Positions 11,200 to 20,432 are shown, counted from the stretch's first letter. The stretch is 64,000 nucleotides of DNA from Flavisericum labens (GCF_045446075.1 NZ_JBJJBQ010000013.1:21220-85219); one strand, 5' to 3'. Numbers and translations: made by a program. The notes: generated from the letters alone by a model not told the origin.

Positions 11200-12576
11200 T
11201 TAGGACGGTTTTATTTTTTCCATCAAAGCTTCAAAAGACACCTTAAATTGCTCCCCAGTAGCCATACTTTTTAAAGTATAGCTATTGGTGTTCATCTCCT
11301 CCTCACCTACCAAAACCACAAACGGAATGTTTCGTTTATTGGCATGATTCATTTGTTTTTTCATTTTGGCAGCATCTGGGTATAGTTCCGCATTAACACC
11401 CTGTTGACGCAATTGCTTGATCGCTTTTAAACTGAATAAGGCTTCCTTTTCTCCAAAATTAATAAACAGTACTTCTACATTTTTATTCACGGTTTCTGGG
11501 AACAACCCCAACTCCTCAAGAACCAAATAGATTCTATCCAAACCAAAACTAATACCAACACCGCTAACGTTTTTCATTCCGAAAATACCGGTTAAATCAT
11601 CGTAACGGCCTCCGCCGCCAATCGAGCCCATTTTTACATTTTTAGGTGCAGCAACCTCAAAAATAGCTCCGGTGTAGTAATTAAGTCCACGAGCTAATGT
11701 GACATCAAGTTGCAAAGCCGCCGTCGCCAATCCTAATTTTGAAATAGCATTATTTATAAAATTCAGTTCGTCGATGCCTTTTTTACCTTCTTCGGAAGTG
11801 TTTAGAATACTTTTTAAACTCTCAATTTGCGATTCGAAAGACCCAGACAAAGTGAACAACGGTTGTAATTTTGAAATACCATCTTCTGAAATGCCTTTTG
11901 CACGCATCTCCTCCTTCACTTTTTCTTCACCTATTTTATCAAGTTTATCGAGTGCAACGGTAAAATCGATTAATTTATCGGAAGCACCAATAACTTCAGC
12001 TATTCCAGATAAAATTTTACGGTTATTGATTTTTATGGTAACACCTTCCAGTTTTAACGCTGAAAAAACAGCATCATATAGTTGAATAAATTCTACCTCC
12101 TGCCACAACGAGTTGCTGCCCACAACATCGGCGTCGCATTGGTAAAACTCTCTAAAACGTCCTTTTTGAGGTCTATCTGCTCGCCAAACAGGTTGGATTT
12201 GGTAACGTTTAAACGGAAACTCTATTTCGTTTTGGTGTTGCACCACGTAACGGGCAAAGGGAACCGTTAAATCGTAACGGAGAGCCTTTTCTGATATAGA
12301 ATTTGTTAATTTATTTGAATCCTTTTCTTGGTATGCAGCAGCATCAGCCTTTGCCAAATAATCCCCGGAATTTAAAATCTTAAAAATCAAACGGTCGCCT
12401 TCATCGCCATACTTACCCATTAGGGTTTCAGAGTTTTCAAAACTTGGCGTTTCAATGGGCTGAAAACCGAAAGTTTCAAACGCATAACGAATGGTATTAA
12501 AAATATAGTTTCGCTTAGCTACTTGTTCCGGATTAAAATCTCGGGTACCTTTTGGGATGCTTGGTTTTTGGGCCAT
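11200..12576 (-). CDS. hisS: Histidine-tRNA ligase
   Basis: 458 residues, cytoplasmic class II aminoacyl-tRNA synthetase that charges tRNA-His with histidine using ATP. Visible marks are the KGTRDF start (residues 9-14), motif 2 around QPVWRADRPQKGRFREF (128-144) followed by YQCDADVVG, the histidyl signature ARGLNYYTGAIFE near residue 295, the GGGGRYDDL segment, and a C-terminal anticodon-binding domain (VEVLFINFGEKEALFSL onward). Length fits bacterial HisS of the Bacteroidota type. It converges with the short secreted-protein gene, the two stops being 30 bases apart, and stands alone with a repeat-bearing 260-bp region upstream. Confidence 0.96.
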   Translation of the reverse strand: MAQKPSIPKGTRDFNPEQVAKRNYIFNTIRYAFETFGFQPIETPSFENSETLMGKYGDEGDRLIFKILNSGDYLAKADAAAYQEKDSNKLTNSISEKALRYDLTVPFARYVVQHQNEIEFPFKRYQIQPVWRADRPQKGRFREFYQCDADVVGSNSLWQEVEFIQLYDAVFSALKLEGVTIKINNRKILSGIAEVIGASDKLIDFTVALDKLDKIGEEKVKEEMRAKGISEDGISKLQPLFTLSGSFESQIESLKSILNTSEEGKKGIDELNFINNAISKLGLATAALQLDVTLARGLNYYTGAIFEVAAPKNVKMGSIGGGGRYDDLTGIFGMKNVSGVGISFGLDRIYLVLEELGLFPETVNKNVEVLFINFGEKEALFSLKAIKQLRQQGVNAELYPDAAKMKKQMNHANKRNIPFVVLVGEEEMNTNSYTLKSMATGEQFKVSFEALMEKIKPS

Positions 12577-12723
12577 TTAATAATTTTAATTTATAAACTT
12601 CGATTTCGCTTCCACCACGCCCAGCGAGTTCTTTCTGTTTTGCAATGGGTTAAAAAAGCGAATTCCTCATCATAACATAACCAATGTTATAGTATGATGC
12701 GGAGTGACAAAAATAATTAATGA

Positions 12724-12842
12724 AGACGTCTTTGCGAGTTTTTTCAAGAAAAAAAGCGTGGCAATCTTTTAAATTGAAACTTATAGTATTAGCAACACAC
12801 GATTAATAGATTGCCGCGTCGTGCCTCCTCGCAATGACGTTA
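12724..12842. repeat. Imperfect inverted-repeat element (REP/MITE-like)
   Basis: The left end reads GACGTCTTTGCGAG then GCGTGGCAATCT; the right end, read on the minus strand, gives ACGTCATTGCGAGG, then GCACGACGCGGCAATCT. The ends are therefore inverted copies with small differences, around a 45-bp AT-rich centre. CGTCATTGCGAGG...GGCAATCT is a dispersed repeat pattern I recognise from many bacterial genomes, particularly Bacteroidota. The right end touches the stop codon of the DUF6495-like gene at 12840. No transposase is encoded. Confidence 0.7.
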
Positions 12843-13310
12843 GTTTATTAACTTATCAAAATACTGATACAATTCGCCTTTGGTTATTACAGCGCCCTGT
12901 TCAATCATATTGAATTTATCAGCATTTTTATCTTCTGAATATGCTTTGTCAGCTTGAAGGAACTCTACGCTTTCATCCATTAAGTTTTCACGAAGCCAAT
13001 CATACCCTTCTTGGGTTGTAATATCGATAACTTCATTTTTAACGTTTACTACGATGGCATGCATTTGTTCGTCATCCAAATGAAACAAATACATGTGCTG
13101 TGGTGCAAAATGCTCTAAATACTCGGCTTTGTTCAAAACACCTTCCCAAATTAAGTCGCTAAACACATCCAGCTCTGTTTCGGCCAATTCGGGCTTATTA
13201 GCTTTTAGGTTGGTCCACTCATCATGCGTTATGGATTGCGTGGCTAAAAAATTAATAAATTCCTGGTGCAGTTCTTCGAACTGTTCTTTTGTAAGTCTTC
13301 TGTACTTCAT
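12840..13310 (-). CDS. DUF6495-like conserved protein
   Basis: 156 residues from the ATG at 13310 (MKYRRLTKEQF); the ATG five codons upstream (13325) gives an unlikely extension. Acidic, soluble, no signal peptide or membrane segment. The pattern RRLTKEQFEELHQEFINFLA, WEGVLNKAEYLEHFAPQHMYLF and the ITKGELYQYFDKLI end resembles a Flavobacteriaceae-restricted family that I recall as DUF6495; the assignment is from memory. Function unknown. It lies just downstream of the rplI operon terminator and just upstream of a repeat element before hisS, all on the minus strand, and may be transcribed by read-through. Confidence 0.7.
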   Translation of the reverse strand: MKYRRLTKEQFEELHQEFINFLATQSITHDEWTNLKANKPELAETELDVFSDLIWEGVLNKAEYLEHFAPQHMYLFHLDDEQMHAIVVNVKNEVIDITTQEGYDWLRENLMDESVEFLQADKAYSEDKNADKFNMIEQGAVITKGELYQYFDKLIN

Positions 13311-13325
13311 CTTTACAAATATCAT

Positions 13326-13352
13326 AAAAAAAGCCCCAACATCGTTGAGGCT
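13326..13352 (-). terminator. Terminator of rpsF-rpsR-rplI operon
   Basis: Read on the minus strand: AGCCTCAAC, loop GAT, GTTGGGGCT, then seven T. One U-G pair in the stem. It sits 22 bases after the rplI stop codon and just before the DUF6495-like start. Confidence 0.85.
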
Positions 13353-13373
13353 CTTTATTTTATTTCAGCTTAA

Positions 13374-13835
13374 TTAAGCCTGTGCGATAACCTCAAAAGG
13401 AAAATCGAAAATCACTTCTCTATGCAAACGTACAACAGCATTGTACTGTCCTAAACGCTTGATGTTTCCTCCTGTAATAGTAACAAATTTTTTGTCAACT
13501 GTGTGTCCTGCTTTTTCAAAAGCTTCAACCAAATCAGCTTTGGTTACCGATCCAAATAATTTATCACCAGCAGTAGCACCTTCAGTTGCTTTAGCTGTAA
13601 TTTTAATATCTAATCCTTTAATAGCTTCTGCCGTTTTGTTAGCATCTTCTATTACTCTTTTGTCTTTAAAAGCTCTTTGCTTTAAGTTTTCTGCCAATAC
13701 TTTTTTTGCAGAAACCGTAGCTATAACAGCTTGCCCTTGAGGAATTAAAAAATTTCTACCATAACCGTTCTTAACTGTTACAACATCGTCTTTAAATCCT
13801 AAATTTTCAACGTCTTGTTTTAATATAAGTTCCAT
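13374..13835 (-). CDS. rplI: 50S ribosomal protein L9
   Basis: 153 residues. The N-terminal L9 domain is clear: MELILKQDVENLGFKDDVVTVKNGYGRNFLIP, with the conserved G.K.D.V.VK.GY.RNFL pattern; a helical linker (KVLAENLKQRAFKDKRVIEDANK) leads to the C-terminal domain containing LFGSVT. It binds 23S rRNA on the large subunit. Last gene of the rpsF-rpsR-rplI operon, 13 bases after rpsR, and followed by a terminator. Fully ordinary copy. Confidence 0.97.
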   Translation of the reverse strand: MELILKQDVENLGFKDDVVTVKNGYGRNFLIPQGQAVIATVSAKKVLAENLKQRAFKDKRVIEDANKTAEAIKGLDIKITAKATEGATAGDKLFGSVTKADLVEAFEKAGHTVDKKFVTITGGNIKRLGQYNAVVRLHREVIFDFPFEVIAQA

Positions 13836-13848
13836 TGTTATGTGTATT

Positions 13849-14145
13849 TTATTTTAATAAATCTGCTACGTATGGCATTAAAGCTAAGTGACGCGCTCTT
13901 TTTACAGCAACAGACACTTTTCTTTGGTACTTTAATGACGTCCCTGTTAAACGACGAGGTAAGATTTTACCTTGCTCGTTAACAAATTTCAATAAGAAAT
14001 CTGGATCTTTGTAATCAATGTACTTGATACCAGATTTTTTGAAACGACAGTATTTTTTTTGCTTACTAGTTTCAATATTTAAAGGCGTTAAATATCTAAT
14101 TTCTCCGTCCTTTTTTCCTTTTGATTGTTGTTCTATTGATGACAT
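13849..14145 (-). CDS. rpsR: 30S ribosomal protein S18
   Basis: 98 residues. Shows the S18 core YIDYKDPDFLLKFVNEQGKILPRRLTGTSLKYQRKVSVAVKRARHLALMPY, which binds the small subunit platform together with S6. The N-terminal extension (about 20 residues, KGKKDGEIRY) is longer than in E. coli (75 residues) and is usual for Bacteroidota. Only two bases separate its start from the end of rpsF, so the two partners are translated together. Confidence 0.97.
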   Translation of the reverse strand: MSSIEQQSKGKKDGEIRYLTPLNIETSKQKKYCRFKKSGIKYIDYKDPDFLLKFVNEQGKILPRRLTGTSLKYQRKVSVAVKRARHLALMPYVADLLK

Positions 14146-14147
14146 AA

Positions 14148-14486
14148 TTAAGCTTTTACTTTAAGTTTTTCTCTTCTTCTCTCTGCCCAAGAAATAGCGT
14201 GTTTATCTAACGAAACGGTTAAATAACGCATAAAGCGTTCGTCACGTCTAAACTCTACTTCTAATTGGTTAATCACATCACCAGCAACGGTGTATTCAAA
14301 CAAATGGTAAAAACCACTTTTCTTGTTTTGAATTGGGTAAGCTAATTTTTTTAGCCCCCAATCTTCTTTTGCCACCATCTTAGCTCCGTTAGAAACAAGA
14401 AAATCTTCGTATTTCTTTACTGTTTCCTTTATCTGGTCTTCAGATAAAACGGGATTTAAGATGAAAACAGTTTCGTAATGATTCAT
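14148..14486 (-). CDS. rpsF: 30S ribosomal protein S6
   Basis: 112 residues with the S6 fold pattern: NHYETVFILNPVLSEDQIKETVKKYEDFL, the KKLAYPI segment (GLKKLAYPIQNKKSGFYHLFEY), then FRRDERFMRYLTVSLDKHA. It pairs with S18 on the 30S platform. First gene of a three-gene ribosomal operon on the minus strand, read from a good TAnnTTTG promoter about 30 bases upstream. Confidence 0.97.
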   Translation of the reverse strand: MNHYETVFILNPVLSEDQIKETVKKYEDFLVSNGAKMVAKEDWGLKKLAYPIQNKKSGFYHLFEYTVAGDVINQLEVEFRRDERFMRYLTVSLDKHAISWAERRREKLKVKA

Positions 14487-14517
14487 AAAAATCGTTTTTA
14501 TTGTTAAAAATTGGCTG

Positions 14518-14548
14518 CAAAAATAAATAAATTCTATATATTACACAA
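14518..14548 (-). promoter_or_regulatory. Promoter of rpsF operon
   Basis: On the minus strand TATTTTTG at 14518-14525 matches the Bacteroidota -7 box TAnnTTTG, and TTG at 14546-14548 lies 20 bases upstream as the -33 element. The start codon of rpsF is 32 bases downstream. Confidence 0.7.
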
Positions 14549-14695
14549 CTATTACCGACCCTAAATTTATTGATCGAAAACATGAGACAAATAATGTTAA
14601 AAATTTGTTAAAATGTGCATTTTAACGATGTTTTTTGGTTTTTAACCGAATTATTCGTACTATTGTCGATACTTAACCGAAATAATACAAATGTT

Positions 14696-15391
14696 ATGAC
14701 TTTAAACTGTGTAGTAGTAGACGATTCAGCAATACAACGTCTCTCTATTGTTAAGTTGGTCGAAAATCACCCTTCGCTAAACTTAATTGCAGAGTACAGT
14801 AGTGCCCTAGAAACCAAAAATGGTTTAAATACGCACCAAGTAGACCTTATCTTTTTAGACATTGAAATGCCAGTGTTAAATGGATTTGAACTTCTAGACG
14901 TATTAAACAACAAACCGCAAATTATTTTTGTAACCGGTAAAACCGAATATGCTTTTAAAGCATTTAATTACGATGCTACCGATTACTTACACAAACCTAT
15001 TACTAAAGAACGTTTCAACACATCTGTTGAAAAAGCTCTAGAACAACATAGGTTAACACAAGACTATAACGAAGAAGATGGCGAGCACATTTTTGTGAAA
15101 AGCAACCTTAAAAAACGTAAAGTATATATTAAGGATATTAAATGGATTGAAGCCCTTGGTGATTATGTAAAACTGGTTACTGAAGAAAACAGCTTGGTAG
15201 TACTTTCTACCATGAAAGCGTTTGAAGCCGAATTACCAGAAGGCAAATTTTTAAGAATTCACAAATCTTACATTGTTAATCTTGACAAAATCGACAGATT
15301 TAACAGTAAAAATGTTGAGGTTGGTGCCTACGAAATCCCTTTAAGTAGAAACAAAAAAACCCAGTTGGTTGATGCCTTAAATAATATTTAA
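14696..15391 (+). CDS. LytTR-family response regulator
   Basis: 231 residues from the ATG at 14696 (MTLNCVVVDDSAIQR); the frame is open 27 codons further up, but that part is not receiver-like. Receiver domain at residues 1-120: acidic pair VVDD, phosphoacceptor Asp in LIFLDIEMPVLNGFELL, TGKTEYAFKAF and the Lys of HKPIT. LytTR DNA-binding domain at about residues 140-231: HIFVKSNLKKRKVYIKDIKWIEALGDYVKLVT and FLRIHKSYIVNLDKI. Such regulators bind direct repeats upstream of their targets. No histidine kinase gene is adjacent, so its partner sits elsewhere. Divergent from the rpsF operon and convergent with priA. Confidence 0.9.
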   Translation: MTLNCVVVDDSAIQRLSIVKLVENHPSLNLIAEYSSALETKNGLNTHQVDLIFLDIEMPVLNGFELLDVLNNKPQIIFVTGKTEYAFKAFNYDATDYLHKPITKERFNTSVEKALEQHRLTQDYNEEDGEHIFVKSNLKKRKVYIKDIKWIEALGDYVKLVTEENSLVVLSTMKAFEAELPEGKFLRIHKSYIVNLDKIDRFNSKNVEVGAYEIPLSRNKKTQLVDALNNI

Positions 15392-15469
15392 GGATTTAAA
15401 TGGATAGAAATCCTGATTCTAAATTGGGGTTAAGTTCAATAACGAAATTTGAAAGTAATTTCTATTTCA

Positions 15470-17923
15470 CTAAAAGTTATCGACATTTAAAATTACCCTA
15501 ACCGACCGAAAATCTTTTATACTTTGGAAGCTATTATTTACTTTAATAATAGCTTCTTTTGTTTTTGACAAAGACTGTTGTTTGGGTATTTTAACCAAAA
15601 TGTTTTTATGAAATTGGTTTCTAATACGAGCTATTGGTGGCGACTCCGGGCCAAGAACAAAATCACCAAATATTTGCCTTAGTGATTTGCCATACCAAAT
15701 GGAAGCCTTTTCAACCCTATTATAATCTTTATGTTTTAGCGTAATTTTTATCTGCCTGTAGACCGGTGGGTATTTATAATTATAACGATCGTTCATTTGC
15801 TCGTTAAACATATCAATATAATTATTCGTTGAAACTTGTTGCAAAATATTATGGTGCGGATTATAGGTCTGTATCAAAACCTTACCTCGTTCCTCGGTGC
15901 GCCCCGCCCTACCCGATACTTGCACCATAAGCTGAAAACTCCGCTCGTGTGCTCTAAAATCCGGAAAGTTCAGCATATTATCGGCATTCATAATACCAAC
16001 CAGTTTTACATTTCTAAAATCCAAGCCCTTCGTAAGCATTTGCGTGCCAACCAAAACATCTATTTCCTGTTGTTCTAAAGCAGTTATAATCTTTTCATAG
16101 CCGTATTTTCCGCGTGTGGTATCCAAATCCATTCGAGCCACATTGCGTTTGGGGAACAACACTTTAACCTCCTCTTCTATTTGCTCGGTTCCAAAACCTT
16201 TATTATCCAACTCTTGACTACCACAAGCCATACAATCTTGCAACATAGCCATCACATAGCCGCAATAATGACAACGCAACTGGCTACGGTATTGATGGTA
16301 GGTTAAACTCACATCGCAATTAGGACACTGTGGCGAATGTCCGCAAGTATTACACTCGACAATGGGCGAAAACCCTCTTCTGTTTTGAAATAAAATAACC
16401 TGCTGACCAGCTTCTAAAGTTTCGGCCATTTCCCCCAACAACCTATCACTAAAATGGCCTTTCATTTCTTTTCTTTTGCGCTTATCCTTTATATCCACCA
16501 ATTCAATGTCGGGCATAATCACATCATTATACCGGTGGTTTAATTCCACAAAACCGTATTTGTTTTGTTTCGCATTAAAATAGCTTTCCAAACTTGGAGT
16601 TGCCGAACCCAAAAGCACTTTTGCCTGATGCATATTTCCTAAAACCACGGCTGTATCGCGTGCGTGATAGCGCGGTGCCGGGTCAAATTGTTTAAAAGAT
16701 TGTTCGTGCTCTTCGTCAACTATAATGAGCCCTAAATCTTTGAACGGCAAGAATATCGACGAACGGGCACCCAGTATAATTTTCGCTTTCGCAGAATCAT
16801 CCAAAACGTGGTTCCAAACCTCAACTCGTTCATGCGATGAGTATTTAGAATGAAATACCGCTACCTTTTCGCCAAAGTATTCCTGAAGCCTATTGATTAA
16901 CTGCGCAGTTAAAGCAATTTCAGGAAGTAGATACAGTACTTGCTTGTTGTCACTAAGAGCATCTTCAATCAGTTTTACATAAATTTCGGTCTTGCCCGAA
17001 GAGGTTACGCCATGCAATAAGGTAACTTGATGTTTTTCAAAACTTTTATTTACTTCAATTAAAGCTGTTTTCTGGTAAGTGTTGAGTGTTTTTGAACTTT
17101 CAGTATCTCCCCCCGTGTACTCTACCCTATCGGTTTGAATATGATATTCTTCGAGAATACCTTTATCAATTAATGCTTTGATGATGGCTGAAGATGCTCC
17201 ACTTTCTTGGGTTAAATCTAAAACTTTAACTGGCTTTTTGGTTTTGGCAGAAATAGAAAACAAGGTGAGCACTACTTGACTTTGCTTTGGCGCCCTACTC
17301 AAATCTTCTAATAAATTTTGAAGCGCACTTTCTGAAGAAAAATTGTTATGCAATTTCACATACCGCACCAACTTAGGTTTATACTTTTCATAAACCTCTT
17401 CTTCAACTGTAACAATTTCTTTTTCAATAAGCCTTTTTATTACTGGCAGAACATTCTTTTTTTCAAGAATATTGGAAATATCATGAATTTTTAATGACGA
17501 CTGATGTTGCAACGCTTCAAAAACCAAAAATTCATCATCTTTTAAATCAGACTCATCAACAGTTTGCACTTTACATTTACTAACTACAGTTTCACTTTCC
17601 AAAATAAAAGCATTTGGCAAGGCTGCTCGCATTACATCACCTAAAGTACACAAATAGTAATTGGCTATCCATTGCCACAGTTGCAATTGCCTTTGGTTAA
17701 CAACTGGGGATTCATCCAAAATTTGTTGAATATCTTTAGCTTCATAAGCCGTTGGTGCATTGGCATGGATTTTAAAAACAATACCCGTATAAATTTTAGA
17801 TTTTCCGAAGGGCACAGCAACGCGCATTCCTGGTTTTAGAAATTCGGCTTCGGCAGATGTTATGCCGTAAGTAAATAACTTTTGAAGCGGAATAGGAATA
17901 ATAACGTCAATAAAATTTAACAT
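15470..17923 (-). CDS. priA: Primosomal protein N' (replication restart helicase)
   Basis: 817 residues. An N-terminal DNA-binding region (IIPIPLQKLFTYGI, PFGKSKIYTGIV) is followed by a superfamily 2 helicase core: Walker A GVTSSGKTE near residue 303, DEEH box near 401 (IIVDEEHEQSFKQFDPAPRYHARD), GSATPSLESY, and the VSGRAGR motif. A zinc-binding insert at about 520-575 shows eight cysteines in pairs (CNTCGHSPQCPNC, CHYCG, CMACG). It reloads the replisome at stalled forks. The gene begins 3 bases after the stop of the YihY-type gene, so the two are co-transcribed. Confidence 0.96.
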   Translation of the reverse strand: MLNFIDVIIPIPLQKLFTYGITSAEAEFLKPGMRVAVPFGKSKIYTGIVFKIHANAPTAYEAKDIQQILDESPVVNQRQLQLWQWIANYYLCTLGDVMRAALPNAFILESETVVSKCKVQTVDESDLKDDEFLVFEALQHQSSLKIHDISNILEKKNVLPVIKRLIEKEIVTVEEEVYEKYKPKLVRYVKLHNNFSSESALQNLLEDLSRAPKQSQVVLTLFSISAKTKKPVKVLDLTQESGASSAIIKALIDKGILEEYHIQTDRVEYTGGDTESSKTLNTYQKTALIEVNKSFEKHQVTLLHGVTSSGKTEIYVKLIEDALSDNKQVLYLLPEIALTAQLINRLQEYFGEKVAVFHSKYSSHERVEVWNHVLDDSAKAKIILGARSSIFLPFKDLGLIIVDEEHEQSFKQFDPAPRYHARDTAVVLGNMHQAKVLLGSATPSLESYFNAKQNKYGFVELNHRYNDVIMPDIELVDIKDKRKRKEMKGHFSDRLLGEMAETLEAGQQVILFQNRRGFSPIVECNTCGHSPQCPNCDVSLTYHQYRSQLRCHYCGYVMAMLQDCMACGSQELDNKGFGTEQIEEEVKVLFPKRNVARMDLDTTRGKYGYEKIITALEQQEIDVLVGTQMLTKGLDFRNVKLVGIMNADNMLNFPDFRAHERSFQLMVQVSGRAGRTEERGKVLIQTYNPHHNILQQVSTNNYIDMFNEQMNDRYNYKYPPVYRQIKITLKHKDYNRVEKASIWYGKSLRQIFGDFVLGPESPPIARIRNQFHKNILVKIPKQQSLSKTKEAIIKVNNSFQSIKDFRSVRVILNVDNF

Positions 17924-17926
17924 AAA

Positions 17927-18868
17927 CTAACGTCTTTTTCTTAGTTTATTCAAGGAGGCATTTAATTCATAACCCAAAAGCAAAATGTTTGCATTGAGCC
18001 ATAAATAAAACAACAAAATCAGCAATGCGCCTATGGAACCATAGAGCTTATTGTATTGGCTAAAATTTTCAATATAAAGTCCAAACAAATACGACGTGAG
18101 CATGATAAGAAGCGTAGTAAATAAGGCTCCAATGGAAAAGAATCTCGATTCTCTCCCCTCGCGTGTTCCAAAATAATACAGCGTTGCTGTAGCCAAATAA
18201 ACCATAACAACAAAAAAGAGGTACTGCACTACGCTGGTCCAAAAAACACTATCAGTGCCAACGTGATAGCCATGCTTTTCTAGAGCATCCAACAAACCTT
18301 GTACCACATAAATTTGAATATAACCCAAAACGGCAATAGTTACAATAAGTAAAAATGCCAAAATTAAGGCTATGCCCAAAGCAAACAAATACTGCCGAAA
18401 CACGTTACGGGTAAGTTGCTCGTGGTATGAATTTTCAAAACCCGAAAACACCGCATTTACACCATTGGCCATTAAGGCTATTGACAATATAAAAACTGAT
18501 GAAAGCAGTCCGCCACGTTGCGATTGGTCTATATTTTCAAAAATATTTTTGAAGAAAAAATCTGATGTTGTTGGCGGTAAAAATGATTCTAAAAATCTTA
18601 AAAATTCAATTTTAAAATCATCAATAGGCACATACGGAATAACGATTAATACAAACAACAAAAACGGAAAAATAGCCGTAAAAAAACTAAATGCAATGGC
18701 ACTAGCTCTTGTAGTTAAAGCACCTCTAACTATACCCGTTATGTAAAGTTCAAGCAAATCGTAAAACGACAACCCTTCAAGACCAGGCAGTTTTATCTGT
18801 TTGAAAAACCGCACCAAAACATTAACCACAGGAATTTTGTCAAGTTTATCTTCTAGGGATTTATCCAT
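17927..18868 (-). CDS. YihY/BrkB-family inner membrane protein
   Basis: 313 residues with about six hydrophobic segments. Recognisable family stretches are RGALTTRASAIAFSFFTAIFPFLLFVLIVIPY, ANGVNAVFSGFENSYHEQLTRNVFRQYLFALGIAL, and the C-terminal FGLYIENFSQYNKLYGSIGALLILLFYLWLNANILLLGYELNA, the conserved YGSIGALLILLLWLY-type block. The family was once misnamed RNase BN; its role is uncharacterised (putative transporter). It lies between nadC and priA on the minus strand and probably shares their transcript. Confidence 0.92.
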   Translation of the reverse strand: MDKSLEDKLDKIPVVNVLVRFFKQIKLPGLEGLSFYDLLELYITGIVRGALTTRASAIAFSFFTAIFPFLLFVLIVIPYVPIDDFKIEFLRFLESFLPPTTSDFFFKNIFENIDQSQRGGLLSSVFILSIALMANGVNAVFSGFENSYHEQLTRNVFRQYLFALGIALILAFLLIVTIAVLGYIQIYVVQGLLDALEKHGYHVGTDSVFWTSVVQYLFFVVMVYLATATLYYFGTREGRESRFFSIGALFTTLLIMLTSYLFGLYIENFSQYNKLYGSIGALLILLFYLWLNANILLLGYELNASLNKLRKRR

Positions 18869-18967
18869 TAATAATTTGCTTTTGCAGTAGTAAGCAAAGT
18901 TATTAAAATTAAGATTGCCTTTTAATATTTAAGTTCGAATTTAAAGAACAATATATTCGGCCAATAT

Positions 18968-19828
18968 TTATTTAACGGCTTTTAAACTCAAGTCCATATT
19001 ATAAACGGAATGAGTCAATGCACCGCATGAAATATAATTCACACCACACTCGGCATAATGCCGTATGGTATCTTCATTTATATTTCCTGATGATTCGGTA
19101 AGACACTTATCGCCAATTATTTTTACCGCTTTTCTGGTATCTTCGTAATCAAAATTATCCAAGAGAATTCTATAAACCCCTTCGTTTTGCAATATTTCTT
19201 CAACTTCAATAAGGTTTCTTGCTTCAACCATTATCAAAAGTTTTCTACCGGTTTCTTCCAAGTACTGCTTGGTCATTTCAATGGCTTTGGTAATGCCTCC
19301 AGCAAAATCAATATGATTGTCTTTTAGCATAATCATATCATACAATGCAAACCTGTGGTTTTCACCTCCACCAATTTTTACGGCCCACTTTTCAAGCACA
19401 CGTATCCCTGGTGTTGTCTTTCTGGTATCTAAAATTTTAGTTTTTGTGCCTTCAACCAAATCAACAAACATTCTTGTTTTTGTAGCAATGGCACTCATTC
19501 GCTGCATAGCATTTAAAACGGTTCGTTCTGCCTTTAAAATAGACTGCGAAGACCCCTCAACATACATTACCACATCGCCGAAAGTTACCTCGGTACCATC
19601 TTCAATACGCACATCCAACTTTAAATTTTTATCAACGTATGCAAAAACTTTTTTCGCAAAATTAACCCCACCAATAATACCTTTATCCTTTACCAAAAGC
19701 TTAGCTCTTCCTCTCGCATTCTCGGGAATACAAGCCAAAGAGCTGTGGTCGCCATCACCTACATCTTCTCTAATGGCATTAGCAATTATACCTTTAACTT
19801 CGCTATCAAACTGTTCTTGTGTAATCAT
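18968..19828 (-). CDS. nadC: Nicotinate-nucleotide diphosphorylase (carboxylating)
   Basis: 286 residues, quinolinate phosphoribosyltransferase, the de novo NAD step turning quinolinate and PRPP into nicotinate mononucleotide. Visible family marks: AIREDVGDGDHSSLACIP at the start, ERTVLNAMQRMSAIATKTR, ILDTRKTTPGIRVLEKWAVKIGGGENHRFALYDMIMLKDNH, and the end block RILLDNFDYEDTRKAV...LTESSGNI...YISCGALTHSV. Nothing missing. First gene of a probable nadC-yihY-priA transcript, 99 bases before yihY; no nadA or nadB nearby. Confidence 0.97.
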   Translation of the reverse strand: MITQEQFDSEVKGIIANAIREDVGDGDHSSLACIPENARGRAKLLVKDKGIIGGVNFAKKVFAYVDKNLKLDVRIEDGTEVTFGDVVMYVEGSSQSILKAERTVLNAMQRMSAIATKTRMFVDLVEGTKTKILDTRKTTPGIRVLEKWAVKIGGGENHRFALYDMIMLKDNHIDFAGGITKAIEMTKQYLEETGRKLLIMVEARNLIEVEEILQNEGVYRILLDNFDYEDTRKAVKIIGDKCLTESSGNINEDTIRHYAECGVNYISCGALTHSVYNMDLSLKAVK

Positions 19829-19849
19829 TATTTGTCGGTTAGTTTAGAG

Positions 19850-19857
19850 CAAAAATA
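19850..19857 (-). promoter_or_regulatory. -7 box upstream of nadC
   Basis: TATTTTTG on the minus strand, 21 bases before the nadC start; matches TAnnTTTG. No clear TTG at the expected -33 distance. Confidence 0.5.
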
Positions 19858-19945
19858 AGAAATAGATTTACTTAATTAAATTAATATTTTATGAAATTTA
19901 TATTTTTTTCGTTATTTAGCTGCGTTTTTCATAAACAGAAAGCCA

Positions 19946-19953
19946 TAATTTTG
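19946..19953 (+). promoter_or_regulatory. -7 box directly before rlmH
   Basis: TAATTTTG matches TAnnTTTG and ends only five bases before the ATG at 19959. If used, the mRNA starts at or within a base or two of the start codon, i.e. is nearly leaderless. Confidence 0.5.
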
Positions 19954-19958
19954 TATTT

Positions 19959-20432
19959 ATGACCATTAGACTACTTGCCATCGGCAAAACTGATAATAAA
20001 CAACTTACACATTTAATTAACGATTACACAAAGCGTTTAGGGCACTATGTTAGATTTGAATTGGACATTATCCCCGATATAAAAAACAGCAAAAACTTAA
20101 GCGAGTCCCAACAAAAACAAAAAGAAGGCGAACTTATTTTGGGTAAATTAAAGCCAACGGATCAATTGATTCTTTTGGACGAAAATGGAAAACAGGTCGA
20201 TTCGGTTGCCTTTTCTTCATATTTACAGAAGTATATGAACTCGGGCATTAAACAACTGGTTTTTGTTATTGGCGGTCCTTACGGATTTTCTGAAGACGTT
20301 TATAAAAAAGCTAATGGGAAAATATCATTGTCTAAAATGACATTTTCCCATCAAATGATTCGATTATTTTTTATTGAACAGCTGTACAGAGGATTCACTA
20401 TTTTAAGGAATGAGCCCTACCACCACCGCTAA
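19959..20432 (+). CDS. rlmH: 23S rRNA (pseudouridine1915-N3)-methyltransferase
   Basis: 157 residues, SPOUT-class methyltransferase acting on the ribosomal A-site helix 69. Family marks: MTIRLLAIGKTDNKQL, LILLDENGKQVDSVAFSSYLQ, the knot segment FVIGGPYGFSEDVYKKA, and the C-terminal block SLSKMTFSHQMIRLFFIEQLYRGFTILRNEPYHH. The C-terminal YHH is the conserved end. Its last four bases overlap the end of the convergent hibernation-factor gene. Confidence 0.97.
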   Translation: MTIRLLAIGKTDNKQLTHLINDYTKRLGHYVRFELDIIPDIKNSKNLSESQQKQKEGELILGKLKPTDQLILLDENGKQVDSVAFSSYLQKYMNSGIKQLVFVIGGPYGFSEDVYKKANGKISLSKMTFSHQMIRLFFIEQLYRGFTILRNEPYHHR

